From Babesia bovis T2Bo (taxonomy: Eukaryota > Apicomplexa > Aconoidasida > Piroplasmida > Babesiidae), in the NCBI RefSeq assembly GCF_000165395.2, contig NC_010574.1:62001-126000 (forward strand): a stretch of 64,000 bases of DNA, given 5' to 3'. Position 1 is the stretch's first letter. Each line of letters begins with the position of its first letter. Both the position numbers and the translations under genes were made by a program. Positions 43,390 through 53,813 of the stretch are shown piece by piece. The notes under the pieces were generated by a model that was given only the letters and a program-made list of their open reading frames with translations, made no database searches and was not told where the DNA came from.

Positions 43390-44097
43390 ATGGTATCCTT
43401 TAACATGTTATGGAAACTCTGTGTAATTGTGGCCTTCGGGCTCTCTGCCACTGTCACTGCTACTGATGTAGCCAAGGAGCAACCCAAGAAGGAATCCTTA
43501 GACAACAGATTCCCCCGTAAGAATGAAGAACCACCCATGTATTCTGTTGAATGGTATCTGTTACCGGAGCCGGAAAACAGAGCATGTCTTCTTGAGAAAT
43601 TGCCATTTGATGTGGCCAAAGACGTTCCAGAAGACTGCGATGAACCAATAGATTCCGCAGTGGAAAAACGTATTAGGAAGTTTTTTTCATTAAGAGGCTT
43701 GATATTCACAAGTATGAGTTCATATCCTGGACTTGATGAAACCAATAACGTTGACCAAACCACGCAGGGATCATTGGATAGCAGTTTCACAAACAAGGAA
43801 GACGAACCTTCCTCTAAATCTCAAGAGGTACCGAAACCAGAGAGTATGGACACTGAAGAAGAGACCGATACAGCAGGTCCACCTAAATTTTCTGTTGAGT
43901 GGTATTTGTTACCTAAACCCATAAACAGAGGAAGTCTCCGTGATAAGTTGCCATGGGAAATGCGAAATGCTGTGCCAGAGGACTGTAATGAGCCAATATT
44001 GCCTGTAGTAGAAAAACGTATTAGGAAGTTTTTCTCATTGAGTGAGAAAGAGCAGATTTTAGAGCATGCAAGTTCATATGGCCACCAATCTATATGA
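43390..44097 (+). CDS. Secreted protein with a duplicated module of about 50 residues (SmORF-like)
   Basis: 235 aa, single exon. The N-terminal signal peptide reads MLWKLCVIVAFGLSATVTAT. Two copies of a module follow at residues about 49-101 and 168-220. Copy one reads YSVEWYLLPEPENRACL...VPEDCDEP...VEKRIRKFFSL; copy two reads FSVEWYLLPKPINRGSL...VPEDCNEP...VEKRIRKFFSL. The linker is acidic and disordered. There is no membrane anchor, so it should be secreted. Small signal-peptide-bearing proteins called SmORFs lie next to ves genes in B. bovis, and this fits by size and location. I do not claim sequence homology. A remnant of the same family lies at 44996. Confidence 0.7.
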   Translation: MVSFNMLWKLCVIVAFGLSATVTATDVAKEQPKKESLDNRFPRKNEEPPMYSVEWYLLPEPENRACLLEKLPFDVAKDVPEDCDEPIDSAVEKRIRKFFSLRGLIFTSMSSYPGLDETNNVDQTTQGSLDSSFTNKEDEPSSKSQEVPKPESMDTEEETDTAGPPKFSVEWYLLPKPINRGSLRDKLPWEMRNAVPEDCNEPILPVVEKRIRKFFSLSEKEQILEHASSYGHQSI

Positions 44098-44995
44098 CCA
44101 ATGATGGAGTACTTGTTGAAGATACAATAACCCTAATATCATAGTCCATATAGATCAGTGCCAGTTTACACTGCTGCATATTGCTTGGTCTACCGTTATA
44201 TATAGTCTCATGTACTTCATACCATTTCCTATGACGCCATTCATATAAATGACATGCACCCAGTCAGTACCCCAAACACATTTTTCTAGTTCTACCCCTT
44301 TTTACAGGAATCTTTAACCCATAGATTTATTTGATGCGGCGTGTTATTTTGTTAATATTACTGTTAGCTGGATTTATAAATGCTCTACAGCAAGCACCAT
44401 GATATTAGAATGCGTTAAGACATCTCTATACATGAATCATAACGACTGTAAACGGCACCTTTGCGGTAATATTGCTCATAGGTTAACATGTCATTATAAC
44501 GTTGTTTGTATCGCAATACAACACAGATATAATCCGTGATATATCTATCTTGGAATATATTCTCATAATGGAAAACAGCACCTCGTAACTGCATATGACG
44601 TTGTCCGGGCATATATATCATAGTATGTCATGGTCAAAAAGACACTATAGCACTTGGTTAGGCACCATTTTGTCTATCATGTGTTATACAGATTGCGACA
44701 TGTACGCTATAGCTGTTGTCTCCATAGTTACATCTACGTTCCCGTTGGCGATATTTACGTGAAAAGCCACTGTTCCAATAGCGGTCTTTAGATCAGCTGC
44801 ACTGATAGTTATATTATCAATGTCTGACAATGAAAGAACCTCACTAATTTCATATCATATAGATAATAGACAATACCTTAGGGAGGCACATCGGAGAGTA
44901 ACATTTAACCTGCTGGTACCTGTACCATACCCGGAGCATGTCCACAACTATAGGCGGTACAGTTACTAATACCAATCCCTATTTACCTTAGCAAG
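44098..44995. other. Intergenic region between paralogues
   Basis: About 900 bases with no supported gene. It precedes the signal-peptide remnant at 44996. Confidence 0.35.
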
Positions 44996-45091
44996 ATGGT
45001 AGCTAATAGAATGTTATGGATGCTCTGTGTGGTTGTGACCTTCGGGTTCTCTGCCATTGCCACCTTTATTTATGCATCCGGTAACTATTGA
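44996..45091 (+). pseudogene. Signal-peptide-only remnant of the 43390 family
   Basis: The 31-codon frame begins MVANRMLWMLCVVVTFGFSA and stops at a TGA after ASGNY. It matches MVSFNMLWKLCVIVAFGLSA of the gene at 43390, and the bases just before the ATG (a GCAAG/TCAAG context) are similar. The body with the SVEWYLLP modules is missing. It reads as a truncated paralogue. Confidence 0.7.
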
Positions 45092-45126
45092 GACTGCCAC
45101 AATAACCACGGACAACTACATACCAT

Positions 45127-46008
45127 CTACGAGATAGTGAACATAAGCACCGCTGAGATAAGAAGTGCAATGGAACCAAACATGGCAGAGTTTTGTTTCT
45201 TACACAGTTCCTTTGCCTGTTTTAGATCACCAGCATTATTGTTGAAAACATCAATTCTCAATTTAAGACTTTCCAACATTGACACATCCGTATTAAACAG
45301 TTGATACATCACAGTCCACAACTGTTCTTCATTCATATTGAATGCTGAAATCATACCGGGGGCATTATTGCTCACCCATTCCTTAACCATTTCCTTTTCC
45401 TTATCTTTAATCCCCGTCTTCTCATAACTACTTTTCTTTTCAGGATTAATAAGCGTATATATACTCTTCAGATCATCCGAAAGGGGTGGAAATACAAAGC
45501 GCAAATCTAAAAACATAGATCCTAATTGCCCCTCATTAAACTCAAGATCCTTTCCTATTATTTTGACCTTATAATCATCAGCAAACATGGATTGGAAAAT
45601 AGAATTTAAGCGTTTACCAATATTAGTCAAATTTTCAACGAATAAATCATTATATTCTTTGCAACTATTGGCATTTTTCGAGGTAGCTAATTGATCATTT
45701 ACAGCATGATGATTTGAAGCTGCAGCCGCTTGATCATGTACACCTTCTCCCGCGGTTAGAGCATTCGATTCGGAAGAATTTCCCATTATTGCTTTACATT
45801 GAGTAGTGACTTTGTCTAGGGCCAACTTGACCAACTTCTCATTAAAGCCGTCTCCATTAATCATACGCATGACAGCCCTAAATCGCTTCTCAGCGGTAGG
45901 AAATATATCCTCAGACGATAGCGATACCACATCTTCAGATAGGATTATGCGAAATCGACACAAGGCCACTATGAATAGCGCCAATTTAAAATGCATGGGC
46001 CCAAACAT
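45127..46008 (-). CDS. Predicted GPI-anchored surface protein (VMSA/MSA-like candidate)
   Basis: From the ATG at 46008 (MFGPMHF...) the protein has a signal peptide (FKLALFIVALCRFRIILS). An approximately 250-residue hydrophilic, mostly helical body follows, with an Ala/His/Asn-rich insert (DQAAAASNHHAVNDQLATS). It ends in a hydrophobic tail (SAMFGSIALLISAVLMFTIS), as needed for GPI attachment. Size, architecture and style of signal peptide recall the merozoite surface antigens of Babesia; no diagnostic motif proves it. The upstream extension to 46107 is open but would bury the signal peptide, so I start at 46008. It lies next to the secreted-protein family and the ves block. Confidence 0.6.
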   Translation of the reverse strand: MFGPMHFKLALFIVALCRFRIILSEDVVSLSSEDIFPTAEKRFRAVMRMINGDGFNEKLVKLALDKVTTQCKAIMGNSSESNALTAGEGVHDQAAAASNHHAVNDQLATSKNANSCKEYNDLFVENLTNIGKRLNSIFQSMFADDYKVKIIGKDLEFNEGQLGSMFLDLRFVFPPLSDDLKSIYTLINPEKKSSYEKTGIKDKEKEMVKEWVSNNAPGMISAFNMNEEQLWTVMYQLFNTDVSMLESLKLRIDVFNNNAGDLKQAKELCKKQNSAMFGSIALLISAVLMFTIS

Positions 46009-47017
46009 ATTCCCTAAATTGATAACTTTAAAATACAGCAGATGAACCTTAAACAGTCCAATAAAAATGCTGTGTCCATTATATACACAATGTGGGTCAA
46101 GCAACACACATTTTCACCTCACACGTAGTGAATAAGTTGATATGGCCAATAACATACATTTTACCAGTAATACACACGTAACGATATACAACCATCATGT
46201 GACACGTTTAATTTTTCCATAAAATACCAACACCACCTGAACTTCGTATTTACTTGATGAGGGATTTTTTAGATCACATGGATTACTTGTCTGTACGAAC
46301 TGTAACATCATTCATATACATTTGACCGATATATTTTTATTCAATAGTATGTATACATTACTTTTGCTACATATGATCATTTAAACCCAGAGCAATTCGC
46401 AGGTTTGCGTGTGTCTGATTCAGTTCAATCTGCCATTTTGTACTTTACTGGACCCAATATAACCGATTCCGCTGACGTGAGATAATATCCAACATCACGA
46501 AATACAACTCTCTAGCGCAAGTCGACATAATTGCCATTTTATATAACTGTGATGCAATGTTTTTATGGCATTGAGTATTCCATATGAGCCCAGTAGGAAG
46601 ATTCTATTTGGCTTATATGGGAAGGTTTATTTCAGCTTTAAATTTCGTTTGGCGCCATGCTGATTTACCCTACCACTATACGGCTATTATTGATGGGTTG
46701 TGCTGTAGGTAGAAACAACTTAAATTAGATTAAAAAGTTTCCAAAGCAGCTACCCGTTACCTTTATGATCGTAAACTGTTGTCATATTAATGCCTAGACC
46801 ACCGCCAGAAAACGTTAAAATTCCGTATATAAAACTTAGCAGAGGATACCATGAATAGATGCCATCACAGGGATCATGTGGGTCTAATAGATAGAGGAAT
46901 ATGTAATACAACGCACGTAGAGATTCCATGAATGCACAGGAGCCGCAGCAATGTGAATTAGATCACCTCATTAGCGATGGCATAACTATTATGACACAAT
47001 CTCCTACATTTATGCCT
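46009..47017. other. Intergenic region
   Basis: About 1 kb, AT-rich, marking the return to housekeeping genes. No coding exon, RNA gene or repeat is recognised. Confidence 0.4.
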
Positions 47018-48164
47018 TCAAGGGTATACAGGATGAAACTGCTTTGAATCCCTGATCGACTTTCTGCATAAAGGACATTCACGACGTTTCTTTACCCCTT
47101 CTATACACTCATAACAGTACATGTGACCGCACTTGGTAGAATATATGATTCGATCGTTACCACTTGGGGGTTTGGCTGTCTTGAATCTTGCGATAGTAGA
47201 ATAACAAATGGGACATCGAAATAAAAATTCAATGCTATCAATTATCGTTTTGGCAAAATCCCCGTCAGATTCCAACGATCCAATTTCGTTACGCTTGCTT
47301 TGATCGACGTTGGTATCGATAATGTTATATACAGTCGTATGTGGGTTATGATTGTATACAACGGGTAATGTCGATTCGACACGGGTCCCCCAATATATAG
47401 GACCAAGGATAACATCATCATCATCATCAGCCAATATGTCGCTTTGACGATCTGAACCCCTTTGTGATAATGCAAGTAAAGCTGCGCTATCCTGAAGGGT
47501 AAGGGGGGGTATGCATTGCCAATTGTCACCACTTAAGCCACGTTGATCGTTGATATTATTAGGGAATATTGAACTCGAGTTGTTCATTTGAGTGCCTTGA
47601 GAAACTACATTATTATTCACAGCTCTCCGATTTCCATTTGAGACCACACGTATGATTTCACAATCAGAGTCATCACTTAATTCATGTAATAAAACCGGTG
47701 AATTATCCTGGGGAAGTTCTTGACATTCATCAGTGGTTGGTCCATACTCATGTACTACCCTACTTTCACCACTATCCAATTCTCTTCCATTCGTACCATT
47801 ACTCTCATGCCCTAGCGAATCAGCTAGAAGATCAAGGTCATCCACCATTATCGAAAAATTTCTACATGTTGTACGTATATTAGGAGATTCAGTGGAGCTG
47901 GTTCTTTCAACATCACAATCTTGGTCACTGTCTAATGAGTGGGTTATAAGATATTCCAGTTGATTTCTATTACCGAAGCATGTTTCTGCATCCGAATTCC
48001 CGATGGGCGCAATGCTAGACACCATTCTCTTTGCGACATTGTTGAATGTGGATCTTGCTAATCTAGTTTCATGATTAAAATCTTCTAAATATATTGAATG
48101 ACATAAGCAAATAACGCTCACCTGGATCCGGGCAATCTGAATCTTCTGATTTACGTTTCACCAT
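47018..48164 (-). CDS. RNF4-like RING E3 ubiquitin ligase (SUMO-targeted candidate)
   Basis: Two exons: the first from 48164 (MVKRKSEDSDCPDP) and, after a 37-nt intron, the second to 47018. The protein is about 370 aa. Its N-terminal 290 residues are disordered and acidic. They include hydrophobic patches next to acid runs (CEIIRVVSNG, DDDDDVILGPIYW) that look like SUMO-interacting motifs. The C-terminal RING is C3HC4: CPICYSTIARF, CGHMYCYECI, CPLCRKSIRD. The protein ends KQFHPVYP; human RNF4 ends KRYHPIYI. RNF4 ubiquitinates poly-SUMOylated proteins in the nucleus. The RING is certain; the SUMO-targeted role is inferred from the SIM-like patches and the end. Confidence 0.78.
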
Positions 48165-48835
48165 TTAATAAACTGCTGAGGTACACATTTATCACACAAA
48201 TTGATTATAATACACCGTGATAAATGCTTGGATCAAACATATAAAGAGACTAGACTAAATAGAAAATGTTATAGATAAATATTATAGGAATGTGCCACGA
48301 TGAGGGGGTTCCATATGTGTACTTAAATAACTGACCTATCTATCTTACACATTATGTATAAATACGGATTTAAAAATTTCATAACCAACTACATTTACGT
48401 ATATGCGGAAGCAAAACTTATTGACAGCCAACTAAGTCCTATTAACGTGGAAACATGAGGTCTTCCATATAAGCTTGATGATAGCATCAGGATCACCTTG
48501 GGAAAATAGCACAAAATTAGATGCATCATAAAATTGATAGTTTGGCAGATTAGATGGCATTGCAATACGCAATGCAATCACTTTGCTGAAAGTATGATTT
48601 GGTGCCTACACATTTACAATTATTATCCCAAGTTATTCATACAATCAATTCACTTAATTCGTACAGATTCTTACAATCAACTTGATTTTAACATTATGAG
48701 TTATGAGAACACTTTTATTAAATTGAACTAAATTAGATCTTTGGGTCACGACAGTACAACGTGTAACCTTAATATGGAGAAACGCTAAGTTCGCTTTCTT
48801 GCTGATAACAAACGACATATTTATGAGGATTTATG
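48165..48835. other. Intergenic region
   Basis: About 670 bases between the divergent RING gene and a possible small gene. AT-rich, with nothing else recognised. Confidence 0.35.
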
Positions 48836-49021
48836 ATGTCACCTCGCTCACGCTGGATATATATATTGTCTCGCCCAGGGGCACAAGAATTGGAGAAATG
48901 GCTAACCAATACACTATTGGTATGTTCCGGTAGGGATAAATTCATTTAATTACAGACCAGTGCGACTTTTCGTAGGGCATCTATTTGGTTCCATAGCATT
49001 ATGCAACGTCGCAAAAGATAA
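48836..49021 (+). CDS. Possible very small two-exon gene
   Basis: The frame starts MSPRSRWIYILSRPGAQEL, runs to a donor GTATGT, and after a 36-nt intron ending TTACAG continues TSATFRRASIWFHSIMQRRK to a stop at 49019-49021. The product is about 49 aa, basic and Trp-containing. The intron size and signals fit this genome, but an overlapping frame starting MRIYDVTSL can use the same donor. Family unknown. Confidence 0.3.
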
Positions 49022-49091
49022 TTGCGATCGTTCTGCACGCCTTAGGTGAAATAGTTGTGGATGAGTGTCTAATGTCTCATTTTACTATAAA

Positions 49092-50504
49092 ATGCTGATT
49101 TGGCAAAGAATGTTGTATAGCTGTCGGTAAGTGCTTTATACTACATGTAGGTATTCTTGTTTATTTTATGGGTTCAACTCGACAAGCTTACAACATGAAG
49201 TTACAATGTCGCATTACAAGCGGGTGAATACGAAATCTTTAGTTAAGAAGTTTAAGAAAGCGTCAAACAAACTGGATAAAAGCAATACTACATGTACCTC
49301 GGGGTCATCAGATCAACCTTTTCTGACGCTCCCTCGTGACGGGAGGCCGTTACGATGCACCGACGATCAATGGTTATATCTACCTACCATGCGCGAAATC
49401 GATATATTTCGTAAATCAAAAATATTAAATGAGAAACCAATATTATTGGAAAATAACATTGTTGTACGATTAGTGGACCTACATAATACCGTTACATCAC
49501 CGGTGGGAAATTCTGTATTCTACGGTGAATATGGACTAAGAGGAAATGAGTTACTCCGCATTTTAATTTTGGGAACGTCGGTTTGCACTGTGTTGTGTTT
49601 TTTAGGATACTGGCAATTAAATCGTAGAGCTTGGAAAATTGACATACTAAATTACCGTACAATGGCGCTGGGACAACCTTTGGTAAAGTTATCCTCATTT
49701 TCAGATCTTGAGTCAATATTATATGATAGTAATGCAGGTCAAAGCACAGTTGCATATCGTTGTGTAGAGTGTACGGGGATATTGGACAGCAGTGAAACCA
49801 TGTTAGTTGGACCACGTTCATCACTGTTTGAATCGTATGGAAATCCTGCAGGGTTTTACGTCATAATGCCTTTGCGGTTCAGAGACGGTTCATCTGTGTT
49901 GGTGAATCTTGGATGGTTGGAAAAGGATACTGTGTTGCAGCATCAGACCTCACCCGAAATGGTAACATTACGTGGCGTCATTGTCACAGGAGAAATGGAC
50001 GAATCTATTAAAGCATCTATCAAGGTCTACATTGCCGACTTATATCGCAAAATATGTTCAAAATTTGGGTACCAAACGTCTCCAGCAGTGATATCAGTAA
50101 ACCATCCAATGCGTCTGCTCTCTGATGACGGACGACCAGTTTTCAGATATTTGGACCCTTTTAGTATGTCCAAATATATTGACACTGAAAGCCGCAACAT
50201 GACGGAACGTTATATGTTGAATGCCTATGACATATTGCATCACGACGATGCTAAACTAAAAGAGGAAGATTCGCAAAGTGCAATGGACTACAGATTTAAG
50301 GCAAAAACAGCTGTGGGAAAAAATACTAATTCTCATGAACCCCGTTATCAAAGACGTCAAAAATCAGACTACCTGCTGTTTTATGCCGATCCGGATACTC
50401 ATACAAACTATGCCTATCAGTGGTTTTTGATGGCCGGATCTATTGCATCCTTATGCATTTACAAGCTCCTCCGAGTTAAGACAAAATTAAAATTGCTAAT
50501 ATAG
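49092..50504 (+). CDS. SURF1: SURF1-like cytochrome c oxidase assembly protein
   Basis: Two exons: a short first exon from 49092 (MLIWQRMLYSC), a 24-nt intron (GTAAGT...TGTAG), then the main exon to 50504. The N-terminus is presequence-like. The first membrane span (LRILILGTSVCTVLCFLGYW) runs into the family signature GYWQLNRRAWKIDIL. The intermembrane domain has YRCVECTGILDSSETMLVGP and VLVNLGWLEKDT, matching SURF1 VNRGWVP. The second span is near the C-terminus (WFLMAGSIASLCIYKLL). SURF1 sits in the inner mitochondrial membrane and helps assemble COX1/haem a. The protein is longer than human SURF1 because of insertions before the second span. Confidence 0.88.
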
Positions 50505-50570
50505 ATAATCAGACGGTTACAATTTTTTGTGACCCACATTTTTCTTACGTGTTGTTACTTTTAGTACGTT

Positions 50571-53519
50571 TCATTGCTGAATGGCCCTCCTTATGTTCTT
50601 ACGGGCTGCAAAAACCGTTTTATTTCCCAAAGTAACTAAAGTCCTATTATCCATTGATAAAGGAGTCTTTTTTTGCTCGACTGGATTCAGAGGTTTAGTT
50701 TGGTTTGCCGTGTTTACCATGGCGGACTTGGACTGTGGGTTTACTCTCCTTGAAAACACATGCACCTTGCGTTCGCTACAAACTGAGGATCCCATGGATG
50801 TTATCGAATTTAATGAAGTGAGACGCGTTAGGTCGATAGGTGGGACCGTGCGGTTGACCATAGGACCATCTGCCACACTTTCCACTATATGTTCATAATC
50901 CCAGATTTGGTCCATTTCATTATCTCCTGAAAACTCTTTCATGGCGTTAAAGTTTTTTTGCATGTCCGTTTCCCCCCCTTCTAAGGATCCAGATGACATG
51001 TTACTTCTATATTGACATCTTTTGACAATGGCTTCATTGTCACCTATTTCTTCTAGTAACGTACTACTCCTACATTGCCGAAGAACCATTTCATCGACCA
51101 ACAAAAGAGTGGTTACTAACCGGATGTCTACAAGTACAAAATACCACTGTCTAATGTAATTTGGTTGAATCGACTTCGTACAAGTGTACTTGAGGCACAC
51201 CTTGATCGGTATTGCGCAACGGCAAAATATAAGGGCATTATCAGAAACAGGATCGTGCAGCAACAATACCTTGCAGTTGCAACACTCTTCAAAGTCGGAG
51301 AGACGGGTGTCGTGTATGTCCCGTGCGCCCTTCATGGAACTGGCCTTAGGCACGACTTCGTAAAAAATATCCGTTGAGACCAACTGAAAGAGCGTCGCCA
51401 TATGAAATAACATACTTGCTTGCATATTATTCCTAGATTTTGCTTTTAATCGTGGATGCCATAGGAGACCGTTCACTTTCAAACTACCGTTAGAATTTAT
51501 GTAGACGTTTCCCCTGTTACCAACCATAAATGTTATTGCATATTGTCCACATCCTAACCTCGTTGCACTTCTAGAATGGATAGAATTGATACGTAGCCTT
51601 TTGTTATTAAATATGTCAGAATTTGGAACCACGGCAAATCCGGTTTTACTTGAGATACCATCAATCGTTATATCCATTGCAGTTACCACATTTTGTATGG
51701 CAATTTTTGGACTTTGTATCCTACCAATCGGTACCCAATCCAAGAGTCTCTTAATAAGCGCATTTACTTTCGCTGGTATGGGAAGCCCATTCATCCTAAG
51801 AAGTTCTTTGTATCCACCCTTGAGCATGGTAACACCTGTGAATGATCGTGATAGCATCCTGTATATGTTGATACCTCTTTCTAACGATTCTATAGAAGTG
51901 TTTTCTGTCGACTTATCGAACCCTTCATCGGTTATTATGACCCAAAATGTGAATTTCCGGTCGTTATTTGCTGCGATAATTGCACTTTCTATATCTGTTT
52001 CTGAAATGTAAGCCGGAAATAACCTTTCGAAAAATGTGTCTAGCGATTCCCCGTATTTTAGATATTGACTCCTTACATCTACTATGTTATATGCATTAGT
52101 ATCTGTGTTTACCATAGAATTCTTACAGATGACAGGTGAGACATTTGACTTTTTCCTGATATGAAAAAACAAATTCTCGATGTATACATTGCAAATCGTA
52201 CGGTTTAATGTTTGACAAAGATTTTCTTCTGACTTTGAATTTATGTACTTCAGTGGCAATTTGTCCATCGAATGACCAGCATCTACATATCGACGATCAT
52301 GTATGTTCCAGACATCATGAGTGTTACACAAATCATTGATTGATATTTGTACAAAACCTGGAATATCATCAACTTCGTATTTGTACAAAGTGGATGGACT
52401 CTTATTAAACAAGAAATTTGATATGTCTAACACAGCCATTAATGGGAAATCTGCGATTTCACACTCCTCACCGTTGATTGTATCATATAGATTCCTAGAT
52501 ACGTTGATTAGTTCATCGGGAGTTATTTGCACCATCTTTGAGTTACTAATGACCTTGGTTAGTTTGTGCTCATCGGTTTGATCACAAATTTTTTTATCAA
52601 TCATGACATCTGTTTTATTTTTTGCAAAAGACCATGTTAAATGACCTCTTACAGCAAGATATCCAGCTTCGTGATACATAAATGCAGTCATACAGCCGGC
52701 ACTCGCAACGACTGCAACGTATGTATAAGATAGGGCGATGTAAGCACAGCCAAACCTGTAGAATCCCAATGTAAGGAACCAGTTAATATTCCAAGTATCC
52801 AAACCATCGAATCTCTCCATATCTGTGGCTGCTTTGGGAAAGAAGAATTGAAATATGAGCCTCCACTTGCTTGCGATTTTAGTTGCACCTGCTACTATAG
52901 CTTCATTCGATGCCGACTTTATTATAGATGAAAAATTATTTACAAGTTTTTCCAAAATAGCTGCTAGTTCTCCTATAGTTGGCCTAGGTTTTAAATGTAC
53001 CAATGCTCCGGCGACATCATGCAATCCTTGCCAATAGCCTACGTTGTTCACTAGACAGAAGGTTACCAGTGCGTGTTTTACAAGATAGGCATCTTGTGTA
53101 TTTTGGATCCACTGTTGTCTTGATATGTCTAGCTGTATAGTGTCTAAATCAAGGTTTGCATCACTCATTGATTGATATCCATTGACTTCTATGTCCTTAC
53201 TTACTCGTTCCAGTTCTTTTGGTCTATAGCGACCAATTCTGAGTATTCTTAGCCATTTCCTCTTAGATGTGAAATGCTTGATTAATAGCCATGTTAGTTG
53301 TCGTTTGATATTTCTGTTACATCCACAAGAACATGTGTTGATTTCTGTTGGCGTTTCAATATCGTCATCTAGTGTACTACCATTATGTCTTGTTACACAT
53401 CGCTTTGATATGTTTTTTACTACATTAGGCATTGGATTTACGTTGCTCTTCCATCTATTTTTCTTTTTTTTTCGGCAAGAGTGACACATGGCAGTCGCTA
53501 TGTCTAGCATCTTCTCCAT
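50571..53519 (-). CDS. TBC-rhodanese protein (TBC1D23-like)
   Basis: Single exon, 982 aa. The N-terminus is basic with a Cys cluster (CSCGCNRN). The TBC domain is at about residues 85-300: LDTIQLDISRQQW in the arginine-finger region, NNVGYWQGLHDVAG for the YxQG glutamine finger, and WNINWFLTLGFYRFG. A rhodanese-like domain follows at about 500-600 (YNIVDVRSQYLKYGESLDTF, then GVTMLKGGYKELLRMNG). It lacks an obvious catalytic Cys. The TBC-then-rhodanese order is that of TBC1D23 (and of TBCK without its kinase). TBC1D23 bridges endosome-derived vesicles and golgins at the trans-Golgi. The C-terminal 380 residues contain a Cys-rich patch (DFEECCNCKVLLLHD) and a disordered end. Much longer than human TBC1D23 (699 aa). 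Confidence 0.72.
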   Translation of the reverse strand: MEKMLDIATAMCHSCRKKKKNRWKSNVNPMPNVVKNISKRCVTRHNGSTLDDDIETPTEINTCSCGCNRNIKRQLTWLLIKHFTSKRKWLRILRIGRYRPKELERVSKDIEVNGYQSMSDANLDLDTIQLDISRQQWIQNTQDAYLVKHALVTFCLVNNVGYWQGLHDVAGALVHLKPRPTIGELAAILEKLVNNFSSIIKSASNEAIVAGATKIASKWRLIFQFFFPKAATDMERFDGLDTWNINWFLTLGFYRFGCAYIALSYTYVAVVASAGCMTAFMYHEAGYLAVRGHLTWSFAKNKTDVMIDKKICDQTDEHKLTKVISNSKMVQITPDELINVSRNLYDTINGEECEIADFPLMAVLDISNFLFNKSPSTLYKYEVDDIPGFVQISINDLCNTHDVWNIHDRRYVDAGHSMDKLPLKYINSKSEENLCQTLNRTICNVYIENLFFHIRKKSNVSPVICKNSMVNTDTNAYNIVDVRSQYLKYGESLDTFFERLFPAYISETDIESAIIAANNDRKFTFWVIITDEGFDKSTENTSIESLERGINIYRMLSRSFTGVTMLKGGYKELLRMNGLPIPAKVNALIKRLLDWVPIGRIQSPKIAIQNVVTAMDITIDGISSKTGFAVVPNSDIFNNKRLRINSIHSRSATRLGCGQYAITFMVGNRGNVYINSNGSLKVNGLLWHPRLKAKSRNNMQASMLFHMATLFQLVSTDIFYEVVPKASSMKGARDIHDTRLSDFEECCNCKVLLLHDPVSDNALIFCRCAIPIKVCLKYTCTKSIQPNYIRQWYFVLVDIRLVTTLLLVDEMVLRQCRSSTLLEEIGDNEAIVKRCQYRSNMSSGSLEGGETDMQKNFNAMKEFSGDNEMDQIWDYEHIVESVADGPMVNRTVPPIDLTRLTSLNSITSMGSSVCSERKVHVFSRRVNPQSKSAMVNTANQTKPLNPVEQKKTPLSMDNRTLVTLGNKTVFAARKNIRRAIQQ

Positions 53520-53813
53520 CCATTATTCTATGTACACACATATACCTAAGACTTTTACTTTCCTTTCATATTTTCATATCTAGTTCTAAATTTTTCTGTT
53601 CTAGATTTCCTTACGTTACACATGACACCCCCAGGAAACCGGGAAATGTCATCATTATGAGTGACACAATGGTTATTTTATTACATAATTAAAACTCAAT
53701 TATCAATCGGGATATTGCTTTATGTGAATAATTCTCGGTTGTATATTGTTACATTTGTCTATAAGATGTGTACAGGACAACGTCATGTCTGCATTTCAGT
53801 TGCTTTGGCCCTT

